Shown here one piece after another: positions 7,614 through 14,425 of a DNA stretch of 40,004 nucleotides; the first letter of the stretch is position 1, and the number at the start of each line of letters is the position of its first letter. The notes under the pieces are model-generated. The model worked only from the letters and a program-made list of their open reading frames with translations. It searched no databases and had not been told where the DNA came from. Both the position numbers and the translations under genes were made by a program. Source of the DNA: DAIUCA01 sp964613675 (lineage in GTDB: Bacteria > Pseudomonadota > Gammaproteobacteria > Competibacterales > Competibacteraceae); assembly GCA_964613675.1 (NCBI GenBank), contig CAZTIH010000007.1:1-40004 (forward strand), in the 5' to 3' direction.

Positions 7614-8728
7614 GTTTCATCTCGTAAGGATTGGCGTTGCGCGTAGAATTCCGTCACAAATTCAGGAAATCGCTGTTCGGCAATGGCATGTCGCAAGTCT
7701 GCCATCAAGGCTTGGTAGTAGTACAAATTGTGAATACTATTGAGTCTTGCCCCTAAAATTTCCTGACATTGATCCAAATGACGCAAATAAGCACGACTGT
7801 AATGACGGCAGGTGTAACACCCACAAGTTTCGTCTAAAGGGCGGGTATCGTGTTTATAACGCGCATTGCGGATTTTAATATCGCCAAAGCGCGTAAACAG
7901 ATGACCATTACGCGCATTACGGGTTGGCATCACGCAATCAAATAGGTCAACGCCGCGAACGACCGCCTCGACCAAATCTTCGGGTTTCCCGACACCCATG
8001 AGATAGCGCGGCTGATTCGTTGGCAACCAAGGCAATGTCATCTCCAACACGGCCAGTCGTTCTGCCAGCGGTTCGCCCACCGCCAATCCCCCCAAGGCGT
8101 ATCCCGAAAAGTTCATTTCAACTAGGGCTGTCGCGGAACGTTGTCGCAAATCGCCGTACATCCCGCCCTGAACAATCCCAAATAACGCCGCCGTATTTTC
8201 AAGCTGTTCATGGGCTTGTTGACTACGTTTTGCCCAGCGCAGGGACAGTTCCATCGACTGTTCCGCCTGGGGGTGGGTGGCGGGATAGGGGGTACAGTCG
8301 TCAAAAATCATCACGACATCCGCGCCTAGTGCCTTTTGGATGGCCATCGACGATTCCGGACTCAAAAATACCGCATCTCCATTGATCGGCGACTGAAATT
8401 GCACCCCTTCTTCAGTAATTTTACGCATGGCGGCCAGGCTAAACACCTGAAATCCCCCGGAATCGGTCAAAATGGGGAAGGGCCAATGACAAAAATCGTG
8501 CAAATCGCCGTGTTGCGTGATGACCTCCATACCGGGGCGCAACATCAGGTGAAAGGTGTTGCCCAGAATGATTTGGGCGCCCAACTCGCGGAGTTCTTCG
8601 GGCGTCATTGCTTTAACGGTTGCGTAGGTTCCCACGGGCATGAATGCGGGCGTATCGACGTGACCTCGGGCAAAGGTAAGTTGTCCACGGCGCGCCAGAT
8701 GATGGGTTTGGAGCAGATGAAATTGCAT
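7610..8728 (-). CDS. tgt: tRNA-guanine transglycosylase (queuine tRNA-ribosyltransferase)
   Basis: A 372-residue enzyme that swaps guanine 34 for the queuosine precursor preQ1 in tRNAs with GUN anticodons. Hallmarks are FMPVGTYATVKAMTPEE near the N-terminus, ILTDSGGFQVFSL with the catalytic aspartate, GGLAVGEP, the nucleophile region DCVMPTRNARNG and the zinc site C-x-C-x2-C with a downstream histidine (CGCYTC...YLRHLD). The ATG at 8728 (MQFHLL) aligns with the E. coli start better than the upstream GTG at 8743. Neither has a good ribosome site. The gene stands alone on the minus strand, with no queA, yajC or secD beside it in the window. Confidence 0.96.
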   Translation of the reverse strand: MQFHLLQTHHLARRGQLTFARGHVDTPAFMPVGTYATVKAMTPEELRELGAQIILGNTFHLMLRPGMEVITQHGDLHDFCHWPFPILTDSGGFQVFSLAAMRKITEEGVQFQSPINGDAVFLSPESSMAIQKALGADVVMIFDDCTPYPATHPQAEQSMELSLRWAKRSQQAHEQLENTAALFGIVQGGMYGDLRQRSATALVEMNFSGYALGGLAVGEPLAERLAVLEMTLPWLPTNQPRYLMGVGKPEDLVEAVVRGVDLFDCVMPTRNARNGHLFTRFGDIKIRNARYKHDTRPLDETCGCYTCRHYSRAYLRHLDQCQEILGARLNSIHNLYYYQALMADLRHAIAEQRFPEFVTEFYAQRQSLRDET

Positions 8729-8805
8729 TAGGGCGGGTGTCACTCGTCAAAGGCACGGTATCTAACGCATTGTCCATTCATATTCATAGTTAACGAGAGA
8801 ATTTT

Positions 8806-9441
8806 ATGTTGTTTGGCACAAAAAATCTTCAGCTCCCCACCCCAGCAGAAGCGCTACCGGGTCGCGATCATGCGATTGCTGTTGGCCCCCACGCGATCAA
8901 TCAACATCCGCTCAAACCGCCCTATCCCGCCCATCTAAAGCAGGCGATTTTTGGGATGGGCTGTTTTTGGGGAGCAGAACGGCGTTTTTGGACCCAATCG
9001 GGCATTTGGGTGACGGCGGCGGGATACAGCGGTGGTTTCACGCCTAATCCCACCTATCGCGAGGTATGCAGCGGGATGACGGGCCATACGGAGGCGGTTT
9101 TGGTGGTATATGACCCCCACGTCGTGAGTTACGCGCAGTTGCTCAAAGTATTTTGGGAATCGCACAATCCCACCCAGGGGATGCGGCAGGGCAACGATGT
9201 AGGAACCCAATATCGTTCGGCGATTTACACTTTTGACGATGACCAAATGGACGCGGCAATCAACAGCAAATTGAGCTATCAAGCGTTGTTGACGAAAAAA
9301 GGATTGGGTGCGGTGACCACTGAAATTGCGCCCCAGAAGGCGTTTTACTTTGCGGAAGAAGAGCATCAACAGTATCTCGCGAAAAACCCACATGGCTACT
9401 GTGGCTTAGGCGGGACGGGGGTGAAGTGGGAGTTGCCGTAG
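8806..9441 (+). CDS. msrA: Peptide methionine (S)-S-oxide reductase
   Basis: A 211-residue MsrA that repairs S-oxidised methionine. The catalytic motif GMGCFWGAE lies near residues 50-58, preceded by an N-terminal extension of about 45 residues like that of the long E. coli-type MsrA. EVCSGMTGHTEAV and HNPTQGMRQGNDVGTQYRS are family motifs, and the C-terminal NPHGYCGLGG carries the resolving cysteine. It is the last ordinary gene before the GC-rich patch. Its final codons (GTGAAGTGGGAGTTG) nearly match a sequence at the far end of that patch. Confidence 0.95.
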   Translation: MLFGTKNLQLPTPAEALPGRDHAIAVGPHAINQHPLKPPYPAHLKQAIFGMGCFWGAERRFWTQSGIWVTAAGYSGGFTPNPTYREVCSGMTGHTEAVLVVYDPHVVSYAQLLKVFWESHNPTQGMRQGNDVGTQYRSAIYTFDDDQMDAAINSKLSYQALLTKKGLGAVTTEIAPQKAFYFAEEEHQQYLAKNPHGYCGLGGTGVKWELP

Positions 9442-9501
9442 AGAATGGAGGATGTCAACGAATCGAATGGTCAAGGTTGTGGTCGGGTGGCTTGGTGCCC
9501 A

Positions 9502-10004
9502 TCACCCCCAAGCCCCGATCCGCTCCCCCTGCCTGACCAAGTGCCCACCGTCATACACCCACGCTGTGCGCACCCCATCGCGTGTGTTCACCGCCACCAG
9601 CCCCCGCGTGTACAGGCCGTNNNNNNNNNNGGCCAGTTCATCGGACGGATCCGGACAATCCTGCCGGGCCGAAAGCCTTCCAGGCGGTCAATGGGCGGCA
9701 GGTCGCGGGCAGGGTCGGGTAGGGTGATCAGTTCACCAGGGATGGAATCCCAGTCGCCGGTGGGGCGGAGCCACGGCACCGGGGGCCACCTGACCTGCAC
9801 CTCGGCATCCTGCACCGGGTCGTCGCTACCGTGCGCCAACACGGCGTCCGGGGGCAGTTCCAGTGCCGGGAACCCGGCCGACAGGGCATACAGGCGGCCC
9901 CAGACGGTGGCGGGCACCACGGGCCAGTGTGGCGCGCAGCAACGGGCGTGGTTGTGGTGACCGCGCAGCAACGTGCCGTAGACGAAGAGGTGGAGCGGGT
10001 TCAT
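9502..10004 (-). CDS. Gamma-glutamylcyclotransferase (AIG2/GGACT-like) family protein, interrupted by an assembly gap
   Basis: The N-terminal part starts at the ATG at 10004 with the family hallmark FVYGTLLRG and contains the internal DRLEG motif. The C-terminal part reads GLYTRGLVAVNTRDG, then AWVYDGG, and ends at TGA (9504-9502). The two parts lie on either side of the N run at 9621-9630 in different frames, so the gap length is nominal and off by one or two modulo 3. The joined product is about 165 residues, right for the family. Base use is far more GC-rich than the flanking genes and codons are strongly G/C-ending, which points to acquisition or contamination. GGAG lies about 8 bases before the ATG. 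Substrate unknown. Confidence 0.75.
9621..9630. other. Assembly gap (10 N)
   Basis: A run of ten N inside the GGCT-family gene. The reading frame does not continue across it at this length, so the true gap is not 10 bp. Confidence 0.99.
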
Positions 10005-10006
10005 GC

Positions 10007-10144
10007 GCAGACTCCGATGGGCAGGGTCCCCGCGCGTTCCTCGGCGAGGAAGTGCAGCGGGTATTCGGTTTCCAGGGCAACCCGCTGCCGGTGGACTGGG
10101 AGGCGCGACGACAGATTGTGAAGCGTTTTAAGGAGGAAAAATGA
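10007..10144 (+). CDS. Possible C-terminal end of an unrecognised small protein
   Basis: An open frame ending at TGA 10142-10144 has protein-like content over its last 45 or so codons (for example LGEEVQRVFGF, PLPVDWEARRQIV and KRFKEEK at the end). I do not recognise it. No good start codon is seen. A GTG at 10052 has GAGGAA directly upstream but with almost no spacing, so the 5' part may be missing. It overlaps the next small ORF by ATGA with a strong Shine-Dalgarno inside its own end, which argues for a real translated unit. On the other strand the same stretch is the upstream region of the GGCT gene. Confidence 0.35.
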   Translation, partial: ADSDGQGPRAFLGEEVQRVFGFQGNPLPVDWEARRQIVKRFKEEK

Positions 10145-10242
10145 GGAAGAAGCACCAGGGCCGGTTCAAAGGTGATCCGATCACCTACCGAGCTCGGCAG
10201 GCGGTGTGCAAATGTAAACCTTCGTGCCCTGGACACTGGTGA
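10141..10242 (+). CDS. Small hypothetical protein, 33 residues
   Basis: The ATG at 10141 is preceded by an excellent ribosome binding site (AAGGAGG about 5 bases upstream). The product is basic, starts MRKKHQGRFKGDP and carries a C-x-C-x3-C cluster near its end (CKCKPSC), perhaps metal-binding. The stop overlaps a GTG (10239-10241) that would begin a third ORF, VKRELKKQL, which soon ends at 10283. Three ORFs chained by ATGA and GTGA overlaps are typical of phage or plasmid DNA. Function unknown. Confidence 0.4.
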   Translation: MRKKHQGRFKGDPITYRARQAVCKCKPSCPGHW

Positions 10243-10262
10243 AGCGGGAGTTGAAGAAGCAG

Positions 10263-10292
10263 TTGACACCCTCCCCGCCCTGAAGAATGGGG
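10263..10292 (+). mobile_element. Possible IS200/IS605-type end remnant
   Basis: TTGAC at 10263-10267 is followed by ACCCTCCCCGCCCTGAAG and then a second G-rich arm (GGGG at 10289-10292). The arrangement resembles the target pentamer plus subterminal hairpin (CCCCGCCC-TGAA-GGGCGGGG) I associate with IS200/IS605 elements, but the right arm is degraded here. No tnpA or tnpB is present. The tag is tentative and made from memory of such ends. Confidence 0.2.
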
Positions 10293-10307
10293 AAAGACAA
10301 AACGAAG

Positions 10308-10331
10308 CCAACCGAGAACGGTTGGTTTTTT
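10308..10331. terminator. Bidirectional intrinsic terminator downstream of ssrA
   Basis: CCAACCG (10308-10314) and CGGTTGG (10319-10325) form a 7-bp stem with loop AGAA, followed on the plus strand by six T. On the minus strand it lies just past the tmRNA 3' end and is followed by CTTCGTTTT, so it probably ends ssrA transcription. On the plus strand it would stop transcripts coming from the GC-rich patch. Confidence 0.7.
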
Positions 10332-10337
10332 GAATAG

Positions 10338-10696
10338 TGGTGGAGGCGGGGGGAATTGAACCCCCGTCCGAAAATCCTACGCCTTTGGCACTACATGCTT
10401 AGTCCAGTCGTTTATTTAACTTCCCCATCGCCGACGGACAGGCTCTGGGCAAGCGGTCTCGCGGGGTTTTAGCGCCTTGGCTGCGAGCGGCCTTGGTCGC
10501 GATCTTGTGTTTGGATGACCCCCACATCGGCCCCCACAAGCAGGGAACCGACGGGCGGCTCGCTGGGATTAAGCAGCGAGAGCGAAGTTATCGTCGTTGG
10601 CGACTATAAGTTTCACAGCCGGATTAACGAGGTTTGAGCTGCATCCTCGGCATGCGCCTCCAGTTTGGTGATCCCCGTCGAACCCAGATCGCCCCC
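10338..10696 (-). ncRNA. ssrA: tmRNA (transfer-messenger RNA)
   Basis: A 359-nt one-piece tmRNA. The 5' end GGGGGCGATCTGGGTTCGAC pairs with the 3' acceptor strand CGCCTCC, followed by A and an encoded CCA. The 3' part has the near-universal GACTAAGCATGTAGT and the T arm GGGGGTTCAATTCCCCC. The tag frame starts at the resume codon GCC (10601-10599) and reads ANDDNFALAA before TAA (10571-10569), very close to the E. coli tag ANDENYALAA. With SmpB it rescues stalled ribosomes and marks the nascent chain for proteolysis. smpB lies about 110 bp upstream on the same strand. The ssrA 3' end is a well-known integration site for phages and islands, and a GC-rich patch lies directly beyond it. Confidence 0.97.
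10569..10601 (-). other. tmRNA tag-peptide reading frame
   Basis: The codons GCC AAC GAC GAT AAC TTC GCT CTC GCT GCT TAA inside ssrA encode ANDDNFALAA. The C-terminal ALAA is the ClpXP recognition end, and AND at the start matches the SspB/ClpA-binding part of the E. coli tag. Confidence 0.95.
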
Positions 10697-10809
10697 TTGA
10701 GGTGTGAGACGGAAGATACGGCGTTTGACCTTTATCGTCCAGCCGCAACTAGCTTGTTATGGGCGTGACTTGGCATGATTTTTAGTTCACGCAGCACGCC
10801 CCGTCGAAA

Positions 10810-11286
10810 TTATGTCTTGTCCCCCCGCAAGATGCGTCCTTTTTCCCGTTCCCAATCGCGGGTCTTCTCGGTTTCGCGTTTATCGTGTTCCTTTTTACCC
10901 TTACCTAACCCCAAATCCAACTTGGCACGCCCCTTACTCCAGTGCAGCCCCAACGGAATCAGCGCATAACCTTTGCGTTCTGAGGCCCCAATCAGCGTGT
11001 TCAACTGTTTGCGATGCAAGAGCAGTTTGCGCGTGCGGGTCACATCTGGGCGAACATGTGTCGAGGCCGACATCAACGGGGAAATGTGACACCCAAATAA
11101 AAACGCCTCCCCATTCTTAATCAGCACATAACTTTCCTTAATTTGGACGCGCCCGGCCCGCAAACTCTTCACTTCCCACCCTTCCAAAGCCAACCCCGCC
11201 TCGAAATGATCTTCGATAAAATAATCATGTCGCGCCTTCGCATTGCGAATAATCGCGCTATCGGGTTGCTTTTGTTTATTCGTCAT
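10810..11286 (-). CDS. smpB: SsrA-binding protein SmpB
   Basis: A 158-residue tmRNA partner that binds the tRNA-like domain and brings it to stalled ribosomes. Family motifs are IIRNAKARHDYFIEDHFEAG, LEGWEVKSLRAGRVQIKES and HWSKGRAKLDLGLGKGKKEHDKRE, followed by the basic C-terminal tail (RDWEREKGRIL) that enters the mRNA channel. The ATG at 11286 has GAGGA about 7 bases upstream and is preferred over the GTG at 11301. It lies immediately upstream of ssrA on the same strand. ratA is divergent, and the 58 bp between the two starts must hold both promoters. Confidence 0.97.
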   Translation of the reverse strand: MTNKQKQPDSAIIRNAKARHDYFIEDHFEAGLALEGWEVKSLRAGRVQIKESYVLIKNGEAFLFGCHISPLMSASTHVRPDVTRTRKLLLHRKQLNTLIGASERKGYALIPLGLHWSKGRAKLDLGLGKGKKEHDKRETEKTRDWEREKGRILRGDKT

Positions 11287-11344
11287 AATTACCGTCCTCA
11301 CCAGCGATCACGCAAAATTGAAAAAACCAAAATGGAGCTGATTT

Positions 11345-11794
11345 ATGTCAGAAGTTCATAAGAGCGCCGTTGTGCCCTATTCCGCCGCCCAGCTCTACCA
11401 TCTCGTCAACGATATTGAAGCCTACCCCCAATTTTTGCCTTGGTGTGCCAGCAGCAAAATTGTCAGCCGCACCCCTCATGAAATGTGGGCCACCATCTCC
11501 ATGCAAAAAGGTCAGTTGCGCAAATCCTTCACCACCCGCAACCACCTCTATCCCGAGCACCGTATCCAACTTCGTTTGGTCGATGGCCCCTTCCGAAAAC
11601 TCGAAGGCGAATGGCGTTTCGATGCCTGCGATGAAAAAAGTTGTCGGGTTAACCTCGATTTGGAGTTCGACTTCTCCGGCCCTCTATTAAAACTGCTCAT
11701 TGGTCCCTTCTTCGACCAAATTGCCCATTCTCTCGTTGATGCTTTTTGCCGACGGGCCGCCCAAGTTCACAACCCAGCCGTCCGTTCCCGATGA
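11345..11794 (+). CDS. ratA: RatA/Coq10-type START-domain protein
   Basis: A 149-residue polyketide-cyclase/START-like protein. The N-terminus (KSAVVPYSAAQLYHLVNDIE followed by YPQFLPWC) is diagnostic of the RatA (YfjG) group. The family is related to Coq10, which binds ubiquinone. In E. coli RatA was described as a 70S-association inhibitor, a role that is debated. The gene sits in the widely conserved smpB-ratA-rnfH-bamE neighbourhood and overlaps rnfH by 4 bp (ATGA), so the two are cotranscribed. Confidence 0.93.
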   Translation: MSEVHKSAVVPYSAAQLYHLVNDIEAYPQFLPWCASSKIVSRTPHEMWATISMQKGQLRKSFTTRNHLYPEHRIQLRLVDGPFRKLEGEWRFDACDEKSCRVNLDLEFDFSGPLLKLLIGPFFDQIAHSLVDAFCRRAAQVHNPAVRSR

Positions 11795-12093
11795 CAGATT
11801 TGATGCCCATTGAAGTGGCGTTTGCCCGCCCGGACGAACAGATCATTCTCACCGTCGAATTACCGCTTGGGGCAACGGTTCAACAGGCCATTGACGCCTC
11901 ACGGATCCAAGAAAAATTCCCCGAAATTAATCTCACTCAGCACAAGGTGGGCGTTTTTGGTCGTTTGGGGAAACTCGATACGGTGCTACAACCTGGCGAC
12001 CGCGTCGAAATTTACCGTCCGCTAATTGCCGATCCAAAGGTGATCCGCCAACAACGCGNNNNNNNNNNGAAACCGATGAAAAAAGGAGGCTGA
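11791..12093 (+). CDS. rnfH: RnfH-family ubiquitin-like protein (formerly RatB), interrupted by a gap
   Basis: About 100 residues of a beta-grasp protein, starting MTDLMPIEVAFARPDEQ, with the family end motif GDRVEIYRPLIADPK. The ATG at 11791 overlaps the ratA stop. A run of ten N at 12059-12068 lies after IRQQR in the basic C-terminal tail. If the nominal length is right, the gene ends KPMKKGG at 12093. Another frame after the gap would read on further, so the exact C-terminus is uncertain. The function of RnfH is poorly known. It is often encoded with ratA, less often with the Rnf complex. Confidence 0.9.
   Translation: MTDLMPIEVAFARPDEQIILTVELPLGATVQQAIDASRIQEKFPEINLTQHKVGVFGRLGKLDTVLQPGDRVEIYRPLIADPKVIRQQRXXXXKPMKKGG
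12059..12068. other. Assembly gap (10 N)
   Basis: A run of ten N in the 3' end of rnfH. Confidence 0.99.
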
Positions 12094-12094
12094 T

Positions 12095-12439
12095 TTACGA
12101 TCCTGCCGTCCGTTCATCGGAAAAATCCCCCTCAATCCGTTGTAATGTGCCGTTTTCAAAAAACAAGCTCAGCCGCCGTCGTTCCAAATCTCGCGGGCCA
12201 CTGCGGCGGTTAAACCAGTAGTCCCAACGCGACGACTGAAAGGGATCCCGTAATAGCGGCTCCCCGAGAAGCTCCCTTACGGTGGCCTGGCTCATCCCCA
12301 CTTGGATTTGATCTATACGGCTGCTATCTAAAAGATGCCCCTGGGTAACGGGTACATGGTAGAAAGTCGGAACAGGCGTCGCGCACCCCCACCCACTCCC
12401 AATCGCCCCAATCACAACGGTTTTAATGACCCAATTCAC
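12095..12439 (-). CDS. bamE: Outer membrane assembly lipoprotein BamE (SmpA/OmlA)
   Basis: A BamE-family lipoprotein of about 114 residues, part of the BAM complex that folds beta-barrel proteins into the outer membrane. The mature domain has the signature IDQIQVGMSQATVRELLGEP followed by WDYWFNR. The GTG start at 12439 is chosen because GAGG lies 5 bases upstream on the minus strand. It gives a compact signal peptide (VNWVIKTVVIGAIGSGWGC) with the lipidated cysteine at about position 19. The lipobox is unusual, with glycine where leucine is common. A longer frame to 12499 exists but would put about 20 polar residues before the signal. It is divergent from fur, as in many gammaproteobacteria. 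Confidence 0.9.
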   Translation of the reverse strand: MNWVIKTVVIGAIGSGWGCATPVPTFYHVPVTQGHLLDSSRIDQIQVGMSQATVRELLGEPLLRDPFQSSRWDYWFNRRSGPRDLERRRLSLFFENGTLQRIEGDFSDERTAGS

Positions 12440-12517
12440 TTTTGCCTCAACGAAAAAATCATGTCTCCCTATACTAAATGGGTCATAACTCGTTATCACC
12501 GTTAAATAGAGGTTTTT

Positions 12518-12952
12518 GTGTCATCAGATGAACTTAAACAAGCTGGTCTAAAAGTGACCCTGCCCCGCATGAAGATTCTAGAAATTCTCCAAGAACAAAG
12601 CGGAAAAGATCACCACATGACGGCGGAAGACATTTATCGAGCGCTGATTCAAGCGGGCGAAGAGATTGGTTTAGCAACGGTATATCGTGTACTAACCCAG
12701 TTTGAGTCCGCCGGCCTGATTAAACGTCATTATTTTGAGGGCAACCAATCGGTGTTTGAACTCAACGAAGGGGGCCCCCACGATCATATCGTTTGTCTGG
12801 ATTGCGGCTCAATTTTTGAGTTTCACGATGAACTCGTCGATCGTCGACAGAAAGAAATTGCGAGCGAACAAGGGTTTAACCTTTCTGATCGCAGTCTGAT
12901 TCTGTACGCCCACTGCAATAAACCCAACTGTGACCATCGCGAAAGTTCTTAA
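12518..12952 (+). CDS. fur: Ferric uptake regulator Fur
   Basis: A 144-residue Fur repressor. The N-terminal winged helix starts with LKQAGLKVTLPRMKILEIL, and HHMTAEDIYRALIQAGEEIG and LATVYRVLTQFE are typical recognition-helix sequence. The C-terminal dimerisation and metal-binding part has GGPHDHIVCLDCG and, near the end, a C-x4-C pair (HCNKPNCDH). GTG at 12518 is the start, with AGAGG 5 bases upstream. It shares a roughly 80-bp upstream region with the divergent bamE. I could not point to a convincing Fur box there. Confidence 0.96.
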   Translation: MSSDELKQAGLKVTLPRMKILEILQEQSGKDHHMTAEDIYRALIQAGEEIGLATVYRVLTQFESAGLIKRHYFEGNQSVFELNEGGPHDHIVCLDCGSIFEFHDELVDRRQKEIASEQGFNLSDRSLILYAHCNKPNCDHRESS

Positions 12953-12960
12953 GGCGCAAT

Positions 12961-13815
12961 TCAGAACACCGTCATTGGCCATTCCGAATGCTTACACCAC
13001 TCACTCCACGATCCGGGATATAACCGCATCCCCGTCAATCCAGCCAACTCTAGTGCCAATAAATTATGACACGCCGTCACCCCCGACCCGCACATCGAAA
13101 CCAAAGGCTGTGACGGTACCCCGCCCAACAACGCCGTAAAATCGGCTCGCAGCTCGGTCGGCGACTTGAAGTAACCGTCCCGCAAGTTCTGCATGAAAGG
13201 GCGGTTGATCGCCCCTCTTACATGGCCAGCTTTGGGATCAAGGGTTTCGTTCTGTCCTTGAAAGCGATCGGCTCCCCGCGCATCGAGCAAATGAATCGAC
13301 TGATCGGCTAAGGCGACAACCAGCGCCGCACCGCTTATCCATTGATTTTCTTGCAGTTTAGCTTCAAATGTGGCTGCCGTAATCTCGGGAATCTCTGGGG
13401 TCAACGCAAAACCCTGTTGTTGCCACCCCTTTAACCCCCCATCGAGTACCGCCACGCGCTCATGTCCCAACCAACGCAGCAACCACCACAACCGCGCCGC
13501 AAACGCCCCGGGTCCCTCGTCGTAAACTACGACCTGGGTCGTCGTGCTGATCCCCCAACTCGACAATTTTTCTGCCAATAGCACGGGATCGGGCAAGGGA
13601 TGACGGCCACTCGTTGGCGTGACAGGCCCCGATAAATCGCGCTCCAAATGGGCGTAACGGGCCTTTGGAAGGTGTTCGAGACGGTAATTTCGTTCGCCTG
13701 CTTCCGGAGCAGTAAGTTCAAAACGACAGTCCACCAATACCCACGACGGATCATCGAGATGCCTTGCGAGGGTTTGGGCGTCCACCAGCAAATGAAAAAA
13801 ACTTGCCGAATTCAT
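12961..13815 (-). CDS. sseA: 3-Mercaptopyruvate sulfurtransferase (tandem rhodanese)
   Basis: A 284-residue two-domain rhodanese protein. The C-terminal active loop is CGSGVTA with the catalytic cysteine at about residue 242. That loop distinguishes mercaptopyruvate sulfurtransferases (CG[ST]GVTA) from thiosulfate sulfurtransferases (CRKGVTA). The N-terminal rhodanese domain is non-catalytic. The start overlaps the stop of the DUF2064 gene (ATGA), so gcvP, that gene and sseA likely form one minus-strand operon. It ends 8 bp from the convergent fur gene. Confidence 0.92.
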   Translation of the reverse strand: MNSASFFHLLVDAQTLARHLDDPSWVLVDCRFELTAPEAGERNYRLEHLPKARYAHLERDLSGPVTPTSGRHPLPDPVLLAEKLSSWGISTTTQVVVYDEGPGAFAARLWWLLRWLGHERVAVLDGGLKGWQQQGFALTPEIPEITAATFEAKLQENQWISGAALVVALADQSIHLLDARGADRFQGQNETLDPKAGHVRGAINRPFMQNLRDGYFKSPTELRADFTALLGGVPSQPLVSMCGSGVTACHNLLALELAGLTGMRLYPGSWSEWCKHSEWPMTVF

Positions 13816-14411
13816 GAAGTTATGTCTCGTAGATAGCGTTGATAATCGGAAAAATCATCGACATCCCATCCATCAGTTAATGTTTTCCATTCCACATTCA
13901 GATTCTGCAAGCGCGTAACGGTGTTCTGAAAGACGGTTTCAGTTCCCCAAGGCAATGGAGCGAAGAGTTGGGATAACAGTACGGTTAATCGCCGATGCAA
14001 CCCAATCGCCCAATAACCGCCATCGAGGGCGGGGCCAATCACCGCTTCAGTTTGGCTTAACTTCGCAGCAGCCTGTTGCAACTCGACAACCGTCAACGAC
14101 GCGATGTCACTGCCAATGAGCAGAACGCGGTCATGCGTTGAGAAGAGTTCTGTAAATACTGCTGCCATCCGTTCGCCTAAATCGCCGTCGATCTGACGAT
14201 AAATCGGCCAAGGCGTCGTAGCGAATAGCGGATGGAAGTCATCGACAAATAAATGGCAAGGTAGGCCAGTTTTTTGAGCAATATCAAAAGTTTGTCGTAA
14301 TAGAGTCATCGCGACTTCGCAGGCAGCCTCGGCCCCCAATGCGCGGGCCAATCGCGTTTTCACCCGACCGACCACCGGCGCTTTCGCAAAAATGACCAAT
14401 TGCACCGTCAT
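13812..14411 (-). CDS. DUF2064 / TIGR04282-type glycosyltransferase-like protein
   Basis: A 199-residue protein with a GT-A-like nucleotide-binding start (LVIFAKAPVVGRVKTRLA), then LLIGSDIASL in the place of a DxD-type metal site and GPALDGGYWAIGL. This is the DUF2064 family. Some members are annotated in arsenosugar biosynthesis, but no arsenic genes are near here, so I would not assign that function. It overlaps sseA by 4 bp and follows gcvP by 14 bp. Confidence 0.85.
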   Translation of the reverse strand: MTVQLVIFAKAPVVGRVKTRLARALGAEAACEVAMTLLRQTFDIAQKTGLPCHLFVDDFHPLFATTPWPIYRQIDGDLGERMAAVFTELFSTHDRVLLIGSDIASLTVVELQQAAAKLSQTEAVIGPALDGGYWAIGLHRRLTVLLSQLFAPLPWGTETVFQNTVTRLQNLNVEWKTLTDGWDVDDFSDYQRYLRDITS

Positions 14412-14425
14412 TCAGAATCTACAGC

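Noticed and set aside
9588..10004. Reading straight through the N run as one GGCT protein ending TRGGWWR
   Set aside because: The sequence after the gap only resembles the family in another frame, which ends at 9502.
9826..10311. A 161-residue minus-strand frame across the GC-rich patch and its right flank
   Set aside because: It has no family resemblance, crosses the ssrA terminator region and conflicts with the GGCT start at 10004. It looks like a GC-driven open frame.
10338..10696. Attachment-site duplication of the ssrA 3' end at the left edge of the GC-rich patch
   Set aside because: I looked near 9430-9510 for a copy of the tmRNA 3' T-arm sequence and found none, and no integrase gene is present.
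11299..11301. GTG as the smpB start
   Set aside because: The ATG at 11286 has a well-spaced GAGGA, and the extra five residues are not part of the family.
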